Positions 6,087 to 14,200 of a stretch of DNA of 16,978 nucleotides are shown here, in pieces. The position numbers and the translations under genes were made by a program. The DNA comes from Cymbomonas tetramitiformis (taxonomy: Eukaryota; Chlorophyta; Pyramimonadophyceae; Pyramimonadales; Pyramimonadaceae), in contig LGRX02014877.1 of assembly GCA_001247695.2 (NCBI GenBank), positions 1 to 16,978 of the forward strand. Direction: 5' to 3'. Within the stretch, counting starts at the first letter, position 1. Each line of letters begins with the position of its first letter. The notes beneath the pieces are model-generated. The model saw nothing but the letters and a program-made list of their open reading frames with translations, was not told where the DNA came from and searched no databases.

Positions 6087-9000
6087 GACCAGCTACAGGA
6101 ATAGAACCAGCTTGTAGCCACGAAAGAAGCACGAGCAGGTCAAGGCAGACAATTAATAGAAGCTTAGGAAACAGACATCCTAAAAACTATTTGTTACGCA
6201 CCTGTCCCGTGGGAACCCCGTTGCATAGCACGGTGACAATGCAGGCGGGGGACTGCCCAGAAAACTCCGGGCTTGATGTAATTTGTAAAAGCTTCTGCTG
6301 CTGTAAATGGTGTATAACTGCTGCCCAAAATGACGGTGATCCCAAATTGCAGAGTGAAGGGGAGGGGGGCTTTTTACGGCGCACAAAGCAACGAAGGGGC
6401 CTCAGGACCGGTGCAAGCTTGGAGCAAAGGAGCTCCCCAATAGAAGGTATGGCAACCGTTACCCTGCATATCATAACTTACTTACTTTATGCCCGAAGGA
6501 AACAACTGACGGATGCTTTTACCACAACACAAGGACCTATAGTTATGCTCTTGCACACAATATGTCACCTTGCAAGGAAAAAACCAAGACAAGGAAACCA
6601 GATTAGGCGAGGACCAAGGACATTCATTAGATGGGCTCACAGGAAAACCAAATACAGGTTACAATACACGGGGAAATCCCAGAAAAGGTCTGTACTAACC
6701 AGAGCCCAAGCTGCATCAGGGGAGTTTATTACAACACAAAGAACTGACAGCAGGACCAAACGGAAGACAATTAAGGCAAGATTCAAGACAATGAAGGATG
6801 CATCAGGAAGAACCCTCACAACACAAAGGAGGGGAAAACGGACCAAATATGAACTGAACACACATATGCATATACCTGCAAGGAAAGAGCTCAGTAAGAC
6901 ACTATCAGAAAAGAAACAACACTCACACATCCACACAGAAGTAGACAAACCCAGTAACCATGAACAAACAAGGAATCCCAGCCAACTGGAATCGAGCTCA
7001 ACAAAATCACCTACTAAGATGTTAGATTCTATACACCCTGGAAGTAGTATGACCAAATTGCCATTTACTAGGAGAGAGGTCATAAGGGGAAAAGGGGGAC
7101 AGCCCACTGAGTCACTAACCTTAAACAATAACAGGCTTGAAGCAGAAGCAGTTTACAGCGGAGAAGGGATTGACTCGGAACAGCTCGACGAGGCTCTCAG
7201 ACTACAGGACAAAAGCTCGATCCCCCCCATAGGCTATGATGAGCTCCTTTCAAAACTGGAAACCGGTGAATTAAGCTTCTTACACCTCATTAGAAAAGCA
7301 TTGGGCAAACATCTGAGGACCCACTTTGGGGTAAGCAACGGTGAACATTGGAGACTCATAACACTTCGAATTACAACAGAACAACATATAGAAGCCTATA
7401 TCTATGATTCCCTTGGAGCAATGACAGCAACCGAAACACAAAGCAAACTTGAAGGGGCGCTCTCCGCTTGGTTGCATACCCATCATAAAACCATGAAAGG
7501 GAAGAGTTGGAATGTAGAGGTATCAACTTTCAGACAACAACTGGATAATCACACTTGTGGGATATGGGTTATTAGAACAGCGGAGAAATGGAGGCAATGG
7601 TGTGATGGGAGCGTGCACATACCATTCTTCACCTATTTAAAAGAAGGAAACACTGAAGGGGAGCACCACAGTTCTGAGGCTACATTACACATCCAGGACT
7701 TACAAGAAGTAATTCAAGATAGGATTACTCAACCCAAGGATGCAAGAGGGAGCATCAATAGCGACATTTCAAAATACAACCCTGTATATAGTAGAAAAGG
7801 AGTCATCTCCGTAACCAACATTGAGACTCTGTGCAGAAAGCTGAAGCTAGACTTCACTTGTACCAACAACGAGCATATTCTTTATGAAATGATAAACGGG
7901 AGCCAAAAGGAATATAACAATAACACCAACAAACTTCCCCAGACAAAACACCACACCTATATTCATCACCAAAGTCAGGAATGGACATTGGCAATACACC
8001 TGAAACATAAGAACACCGTCCTCCTAATCAAACCCTTCACAAAAATGGGAAAGGAAAGTCATGACAACGAGACACCAGTATATAAACACTTAGGCCTCAG
8101 ATGTGAGATCGATGCTCAAAACAAAGGCCTCCTTGTCCTCCACACAGCAGTCAAAATTCAGGAAATCCTTCAAAATCTCAGATATGCAGGAGAGCACCAG
8201 TTAGAAAGAGACATCATAAACAGCATGACCACCTCCAACATCAAGTACCACCACGGCACCGGGAAATTCACCAGAAATGAGAAGTTAAACAACAGGGGAG
8301 CGGTAGCCATTATCAGGGAGCAGCTCAGATATGGGAATATAACCTCTGACGAAATAGCGCAAAACAGAGAACTCTGGGGAAATCAAGAGGTGGTTGGAGG
8401 CATAAGAGCAGGAAAAGTGATGGCTTCTAATGTTCAAGGCAAAAGGAACACTCCTAAAACCACAGGCCTGAGGCACCAGGCAGGGAAAAAACTGAGGAGG
8501 AAGATCCAAAATTGTGAGCGGACAGAAAACATCTTTTTCCACAAAAACCTATATGGAACGGATGGAAGATGCATTAAGCAAAAGGCAAAGCACTCACGGA
8601 ATGAGGCGGAGAACATGCGGCTGCAGGATCTACAGAGAGCCCAAGGGAGAAAGGAACATGTTATAGTAATGGGAATGAACATGAGAGGCCTGAGACACAC
8701 AAAGGAGGACCAGGACAGTATGATAAAACTAGAGACCATCTGCAACCTGGTGCTAGACAGAAAAGCACACATCGTATGTGTCTCTGAGACCAAGATCTCA
8801 AACACAAGTTTGTTAATGGTCAAAACCTTGATGTCTCAGAAAGGTCTGAGCTTTAGAATTTCACACACGGATGAAAAAGCTAGTATAGGGTCCCTCATAG
8901 TATGGAATCCCAAGGATATCCCGCTGACACCCAATGCAACTTATGTTGACGGGGTGCAAAAAAGGTCAGTTATGATTCGGTTTACGGGCATAAAGGGTTT

Positions 9001-11203
9001 CTCATTTTCGGTGGCAAGCGGGTACATGAACGATGCCAGCCTCAAAGAGGAACAAGAGGACTTCTACAAAACACTTAAGGATTGGGCAGCCAAATCAGGC
9101 GACAACAGAAACAAGGCGCATATAGAGATAGGAGACAAAAACTGCACACTGACCCAGAGCCAAAGGATAACAAAAGGTCAGCAGATGTCATATAAAGACC
9201 ACCAGACAAAGAACAAACACCTCTTAAGTTATTTCAATGATGACAGGACAACACTAACAGAACTCGTCACACATATGCACCCCGAATGCAATGAGATATT
9301 CACAAGGGTTGTAAACAACAGCTCAAAAGCAAAACTAACTCATATAATGGCAAACAAAGGAATGGAAGATAGAACAGCTGCTGCTGGCTGGCTCGAAATT
9401 AACCCATACATAGTTTCAGACCACGGAATAGTCTGGGCTCAGATTGACATCAGAAGAGAGCAGATACACCCCGAAAAACTGAAACATACATATACAAAAG
9501 AAGCACGCATGAGTGGAGCAAACGACACCACCCATGACAAGTACCCTGGCTTCCCAGTTAGACTGGAGCACACACAGACAGTAAGAGACTCTAAAAAGCT
9601 TACTAAGGCTGCGATTGCTAGATTACTGGGGGAAAATGGATACACCATAAAGCATTTTGCAAATGCAAGCATCGAACAAAACAATGCAGCACAAGCAATA
9701 AACACTGTCTTAGGTGACACCACAGACTATAACATGAAAAAGGAGGATATTCACGGAGACAAACTAAAAGAAAACTCAAGCACATGGAAGGGGAAGCTGG
9801 CGAGCACAAAAGGTAGCATAAAGTGGCATAACAAAACCAAAGAATGGTGGATACATATGAACTCACCCTGGAATTCTGCACACATCAGGTCTAGGGGCAA
9901 TGGCATGCCAGAGGGCGTGACACAGCATGGGTACACAAAAATTGGTAATCTTTGGAGCTTGAAATTCCCAATCAATTATGGGAAAAAAGATGTCCTAAAA
10001 TACCTTAAAACACACTTTCACTTGGGGAACACTGAAGTCTTAAAACTCGAAGGACCTAAGGAGCATGAAGAAGGGCACATATGGGACATCTGCATGCATC
10101 AGAATCTGCAAGCAGAGCACTGGAGTCATTGTGGCAAACCCCTATTAGCACTTGACAAAACCAAAGCATACAACTTCAAATATGCCACCGGGTGGAAAGC
10201 CTACACAGAAAGACTTCAAAAACTAGTAGACACATACAAAGAATCGGAGGGCAGTAAAGAGAATATAGATAGCTGTAGGTCCCGTGAAGAAGATACGGAC
10301 CACACTTGGGACTTCATCCATGAATCAGCAAACATAGCGGCGTGTGCTGCATTTGGAACAAGGGGGAAAAAGATGCACAAAAGGCCGGTCCCATCAGCCA
10401 CATCAAACTATCTATACAAATGGCTTCAGTCACTGAGAAAAGCACACCGGATGCTGGGAATGGCAGAAAATGAAAAGGACCTGGAAGCAACAGAATGCCT
10501 CATCAACACCATTCCTTGTGACAGTCTTCGCAGGAAGCCACAGGAAACGGCTGAGGCATGGGGTAACAGGCTTGAGGCGAACCTGCCAACAGTCACAAAG
10601 GCATTCCAAGAGAGCAGACTCAAGGACATAAGATATTGGAAGCTCCGGGAGAAGGAAGAGATGCAATATTTGTTTGCAAAGAAGGTTTCAACCTTCTTGG
10701 ACAGCGCCTTAGGAAACAAGAAAGGGATGGAAAAGGGTGCAGCACCAGAATATGATGATAAAGGTGAGATACCGCCCACAGCAAATGAAAGGAAGCAAGC
10801 CATCCTAAAGGAATATAAAGAAAACAAACTTTTTTCCACAAAACCCGAAGCACCCGAGCACCTACCGCCATGGTTGAGATCAATCTTAAAGAACAGCCCC
10901 AGACTCCCCCAGTATGTCATTGAGCAGCTAGCAGAACCTATACTCATGAAGGAGCTGGAGGCAGTTTATGGAACATGTGGAGTATCCACAGCCCCAGGCC
11001 CATCAGGAATGCATTATGCACAATGGATACAGGGACCCCAAAACCTCCAAGAACTCATACTCGAAATGTTTAACAACATCTTGAGAACAGGCTCCTTTCC
11101 AAAATTAGCTAAAGCAGGTTCATTCAGCCAATCCCCAAAGATCCAAACAAACCATGCACATCAGATAATTCCAGGCCACTCACCATGCTGGAAACAGGCA
11201 TGA
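6083..11203 (+). CDS. Retrotransposon ORF2, 5' part: Ulp1 protease, dead Ulp1-like copy, EEP endonuclease and start of RT
   Basis: 1,706 codons from the ATG in the ATGA overlap. Order of parts, numbered from that Met: 1-140 unrecognised, with a short Cys cluster (CKSFCCCKWC); ~140-300 very basic with three TTQ repeats, likely nucleic-acid binding; ~357-510 Ulp1/C48-like protease with His422, Asp442, Gln486 and Cys492; ~568-700 a second, catalytically empty copy; ~860-1120 EEP endonuclease with Asn866, Glu902, Asp1018, Asn1020 and Asp1113-His1114; ~1125-1600 linker with many Trp; ~1637 APGPSG, the region 0/1 motif of LINE reverse transcriptases. RT homology in this frame stops after about codon 1679, and the rest (to 11203) is out-of-frame readthrough. 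The continuation lies in the frame of the next CDS. ORF2 endonuclease nicks the target and RT copies RNA from the nick (target-primed reverse transcription) in the nucleus. Family assignment of EEP and RT is firm; the protease call rests on motif and spacing. Confidence 0.93.
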   Translation: MRPATGIEPACSHERSTSRSRQTINRSLGNRHPKNYLLRTCPVGTPLHSTVTMQAGDCPENSGLDVICKSFCCCKWCITAAQNDGDPKLQSEGEGGFLRRTKQRRGLRTGASLEQRSSPIEGMATVTLHIITYLLYARRKQLTDAFTTTQGPIVMLLHTICHLARKKPRQGNQIRRGPRTFIRWAHRKTKYRLQYTGKSQKRSVLTRAQAASGEFITTQRTDSRTKRKTIKARFKTMKDASGRTLTTQRRGKRTKYELNTHMHIPARKELSKTLSEKKQHSHIHTEVDKPSNHEQTRNPSQLESSSTKSPTKMLDSIHPGSSMTKLPFTRREVIRGKGGQPTESLTLNNNRLEAEAVYSGEGIDSEQLDEALRLQDKSSIPPIGYDELLSKLETGELSFLHLIRKALGKHLRTHFGVSNGEHWRLITLRITTEQHIEAYIYDSLGAMTATETQSKLEGALSAWLHTHHKTMKGKSWNVEVSTFRQQLDNHTCGIWVIRTAEKWRQWCDGSVHIPFFTYLKEGNTEGEHHSSEATLHIQDLQEVIQDRITQPKDARGSINSDISKYNPVYSRKGVISVTNIETLCRKLKLDFTCTNNEHILYEMINGSQKEYNNNTNKLPQTKHHTYIHHQSQEWTLAIHLKHKNTVLLIKPFTKMGKESHDNETPVYKHLGLRCEIDAQNKGLLVLHTAVKIQEILQNLRYAGEHQLERDIINSMTTSNIKYHHGTGKFTRNEKLNNRGAVAIIREQLRYGNITSDEIAQNRELWGNQEVVGGIRAGKVMASNVQGKRNTPKTTGLRHQAGKKLRRKIQNCERTENIFFHKNLYGTDGRCIKQKAKHSRNEAENMRLQDLQRAQGRKEHVIVMGMNMRGLRHTKEDQDSMIKLETICNLVLDRKAHIVCVSETKISNTSLLMVKTLMSQKGLSFRISHTDEKASIGSLIVWNPKDIPLTPNATYVDGVQKRSVMIRFTGIKGFSFSVASGYMNDASLKEEQEDFYKTLKDWAAKSGDNRNKAHIEIGDKNCTLTQSQRITKGQQMSYKDHQTKNKHLLSYFNDDRTTLTELVTHMHPECNEIFTRVVNNSSKAKLTHIMANKGMEDRTAAAGWLEINPYIVSDHGIVWAQIDIRREQIHPEKLKHTYTKEARMSGANDTTHDKYPGFPVRLEHTQTVRDSKKLTKAAIARLLGENGYTIKHFANASIEQNNAAQAINTVLGDTTDYNMKKEDIHGDKLKENSSTWKGKLASTKGSIKWHNKTKEWWIHMNSPWNSAHIRSRGNGMPEGVTQHGYTKIGNLWSLKFPINYGKKDVLKYLKTHFHLGNTEVLKLEGPKEHEEGHIWDICMHQNLQAEHWSHCGKPLLALDKTKAYNFKYATGWKAYTERLQKLVDTYKESEGSKENIDSCRSREEDTDHTWDFIHESANIAACAAFGTRGKKMHKRPVPSATSNYLYKWLQSLRKAHRMLGMAENEKDLEATECLINTIPCDSLRRKPQETAEAWGNRLEANLPTVTKAFQESRLKDIRYWKLREKEEMQYLFAKKVSTFLDSALGNKKGMEKGAAPEYDDKGEIPPTANERKQAILKEYKENKLFSTKPEAPEHLPPWLRSILKNSPRLPQYVIEQLAEPILMKELEAVYGTCGVSTAPGPSGMHYAQWIQGPQNLQELILEMFNNILRTGSFPKLAKAGSFSQSPKIQTNHAHQIIPGHSPCWKQA
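6521..6990 (+). other. Basic N-terminal region of ORF2 with three TTQ repeats
   Basis: Codons ~147-300 are packed with Lys and Arg and carry a recurring block, TTQ at residues 148-150, 217-219 and 246-248, the latter two continuing as TTQRTDSRTKRK and TTQRRGKRTK. At DNA level the shared core is ACAACACAA. The composition suggests RNA or DNA binding or a nuclear localisation signal. No named domain is recognised. Confidence 0.5.
7151..7610 (+). other. Ulp1/C48-like cysteine protease domain in ORF2
   Basis: From VYSGEGIDSEQL (residue 357), the place of the conserved Ulp1 first helix, to about residue 510. The catalytic set matches the family: His422 in GEHWRL, Asp442 in YIYDSLG, Gln486 six residues before Cys492 in QLDNHTCGIWV. 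His-Asp spacing is 20 and Asp-Cys spacing 50, close to known Ulp1/SENP enzymes. Such enzymes cut after Gly-Gly in SUMO-like proteins, and viral and transposon relatives mature polyproteins. All key residues are present, so it is probably active. The substrate is unknown. Confidence 0.8.
7784..8180 (+). other. Second Ulp1-like domain, catalytic residues lost
   Basis: VYSRKGVISVTNIETL (residue 568) mirrors VYSGEGIDSEQLDEAL of the active domain. Exactly 65 residues later, as in the active copy, comes EW-x-L (Glu633-Trp634) where the active copy has HW-x-L (His422-Trp423). IDAQNKGLLVLHTAVK (Lys681) mirrors LDNHTCGIWVIRTAEK, with Lys in place of Cys492. The segment between the His- and Cys-equivalent positions is 22 residues shorter. 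The pattern indicates a tandem duplication followed by loss of His, Asp and Cys, giving a pseudo-protease that could bind a ubiquitin-like protein or regulate its neighbour. The homology is by eye only. Confidence 0.55.
8660..9442 (+). other. APE-type EEP endonuclease domain in ORF2
   Basis: Motifs in order: MNMRGL (Asn866), CVSETKI (Glu902), SIGSLIVWN, IGDKNC (Asp1018, Asn1020) and VSDHGIVW (Asp1113-His1114). Spacings resemble those of human APE1 (Asp210 to His309 is 99; here 96). The residue equivalent to APE1 Asp283, which pairs with the catalytic His, appears to be His1087 (LTHIMANKG), an unusual change. The domain nicks target DNA to prime reverse transcription. Confidence 0.85.
11113..11200 (+). 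other. -1 frame change inside the reverse transcriptase
   Basis: The first frame reads correctly through the region 0/1 motif and the start of region 2, up to LAKAG. The motif FIQPIPKDPN ... RPLTMLETGMK, typical of LINE RT region 2, is then found in the -1 frame. That frame has a TAA at 11110-11112, so the change lies after 11112, and homology puts it at about 11113-11120. No standard slippery heptamer is present (AAAATTA is not one), so a lost base or sequence error is likelier than programmed frameshifting. Confidence 0.8.
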
Positions 11204-14200
11204 AGTTGTTTAACTCCATCATTGCAAACAGAATAAAGAAGGCTTTATCCAAACATCCAGTCCTCTTCCCAATTCAAGATGCTTTCCTGCCCAATAAAAA
11301 CATTGAAGATTCATTGCAAGTCCTAAATGAAGTTATTTCCGATGCTAACAGATTCGACAAGGAACTGCATGTTGTCTACTTAGACCTTAAACAAGCCTTT
11401 GACCGAGCAGAATTTTGGATGAGCAAGCTAGCACTTGAGAAAATAGGACTGCCCGAAAACATTATCACAATCATTTCGGACATCACATCCGAAGCATCAC
11501 GATCAGTCCTCACATCTGAAGGCATGACAGATGAATGGATGCTCGAATGCGGGGTGCCTCAAGGAGAAGTCCTAAGTCCCCTCAGGTTTGTGGCAATTAT
11601 GGACATTCTAGCCATCTGGCTGGCAGAAAGGGCAAACGGTAAGAACCCCATGAAACAGACCTACGGGTATGCTCTAGAGAAACCGAGAGATGCCACCAGA
11701 AACCCGGGAGCAACATCACCCCAGAAGAACAGGAAATGGTTGAACATGAACTCACCGCCCAACATCTTTGCCAGATTCTTCTGTGATGATATCATCTTGA
11801 TAGGGAAAGCAAGAGAGGAAGTACAGGACATGCTCGGGGTGATCAATGAGTTCATGAGGTTCATAGGGATTCCCATTAATGCTAAAAAATCAAAATACTC
11901 TCACAGGAAATCCATTAGACAGAGGGGGAAAGCAGATGAAAGGAATACCGGATTGGAAAAGAAACTCATGTCCGGAGGTATGCTGAAAGTCGAAGAGGGA
12001 GAGGAAGGGCCCAACATATGGTCTGAATGGCTTCCACCCAAGACCACTACATATCTTGAATATAGCAACAGAACCGAAGCAAACCGATATCTAGGGGTTT
12101 GGTTTGCGCTAGATGGCGGATGGGAACACCAAAAGCAGATGCTTATGAATAAGCTCACCCAAAGCTTACTGTCTGTTCAAACACAAACTCTGAACTTGAA
12201 CCAGCTCCGCTACATAATCAATGCGGTTGTTGTACCAAGAATGGCATATCCTTTGAAAGTTACATCGATTATCTGCACGGAAACAAATAATGTAGCAAAA
12301 GAAATAGATGGCACCATAGCAAATTTCATCTTGAGATATTTAAACTGTCCCATAGACACAAACCATCAATTAGTTTGGACACCGGCTGCACTAGGAGGAC
12401 TGGGGATTGACAGCGTAACAGACATTGCCTATGCTACATGCATCTCGGAAACATTAATCACATTATGCAACACAACAGAATTCGAATATTGGAATGACCA
12501 GATCTTACACGGCCTACACCACACACCAAATGCACACCTGTACAGAGAAAACAGTAGCACATGGAGCAGAATGGCAAGTTATGTCATGGAGAGAGAAGCA
12601 AGGGAACTCAAAATTCAGGGTTCCCCCTTATCCCACCACCTTCCCTTCAAAAAAGCCACAGCCAAGAGTGGGAACTGGTTCAAAAGGGTGAGCTACATAC
12701 TGTCAAAATATGGCTACTCTATTGACACAAAGCATTCCACTCTTCAGGATTACGAGGAATTACAGACCTTCCTTTACTCATCACTCCCGAAACCTGTGTA
12801 TGAGAAGATAAGTATGTTAGTGGCAACACGGAACCTTAGATACATGGGTTCCTTTCTTCAGCCATGTGGAGGGCTTATGCTCAGTTGGGAAGAACTACGG
12901 GCAAAGCATAGTCTGCAAGGAACAGAACCCCCAGCATGGTTTACAGCCCTTCAGACAGAAGTTACATGTGATGAATCAGAAGCAGAATTGCGAAAGGTTA
13001 AACCAAAATACAGAGACACTCCACAGGCTCCGGAAGAGGGTATGATGTGCTGGAAAGGAACAGGATTGGGCCAGGAAGGGATAGAGCTAGTCGAAGTCCA
13101 AAGGCTTGACACAGGCTTAGGTACCTTACAATTGAAACAGTACACCAAGGATCAAGAAGGGATATACAGACCGGACAGAACAGGACCGAAGGCCCTACTA
13201 GTTGACGAGTATCAGATACTGCAAGATGGTACAACCTTGATGCCGGTGGACCAAAACATTTTGAGAATGAATTCCAACGGTACAGCAAGGATCAACACAG
13301 GAGAAGGTTTGGGAGCCGAGATATACTTAGCATATGTTGAAAATAGGCTCAAAGACCTTTTCAGAACAAGATGCAACAACTCATGTGCAGCGGAGAACAG
13401 TGAATTTAGCTGCCCGAGTGCATCAGAAGATGAGGAACAGGGCATGCACGACAATGCGGATCATAGGGTTAGCTTTGATTTTGCAAGTGACGGATCGCTC
13501 TACAAAAGCTCATCTTATGCTGCAAGTTGCGGAGCAGCATACATGAGATTTGAAAACGGAGACATAACACCATTTATGAGCAAACACAACATACCAAGGG
13601 AGACGCCTATCACCTCACCTACGGCAGGAATCATAGATAACATCCATAAACCTAGCTCCACCACTGCAGAAATTTTGGGTCTTAGAAAGCTGCTTCAAGA
13701 TCGGAAGCATGAAATCCTGAACACCTTGGTTCCCCTTACTCATGTAATTGATTCCATGGCAACTATCAATGTTGTAAACCGTGACCCTGGAACCTTAAAT
13801 GTCAGGGACCTCATGCAAGAGCCAAACAGAAGGGACTTGGTAGCCATTAGACTGATTTTGGAAGAATTAGGATTTTACAATACAACAGGACAAGAGAAAC
13901 TTTTTATTAAATGGATTAGAGGGCACAATAACGATAGGCTCCATGACAAAGTAGACAGAACGGCCAAAAGAGCGGCATTTAGATACAGCGGAAGACAACT
14001 TAGATTCGATGAAGACGGAGATTTAGACTTTTCTCTCCTGTTTCATGAACAGTCTGTAACAGGAGGCATCAGGAATCATATTAGGAGGCTCCAAAGATTG
14101 AGCCATCACAAGAAATGGAAAGACATGAATGGACAAGGCAGAGCACTCAGACTATTGGAGGAAAACCAAGTGAAGCCAATTAAGGATATTTCAAAAATTG

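Noticed and set aside
10426..10947. Several 70-170-codon antisense frames over ORF2
   Set aside because: They are shadows of the ORF2 coding strand, with Cys/Ser/Leu-rich products typical of reverse reading and no motifs.
11099..11110. Programmed -1 slippery site before the ORF2 frame change
   Set aside because: CCAAAATTAG does not fit the X-XXY-YYZ heptamer in the zero frame, and the new frame has a TAA at 11110-11112.
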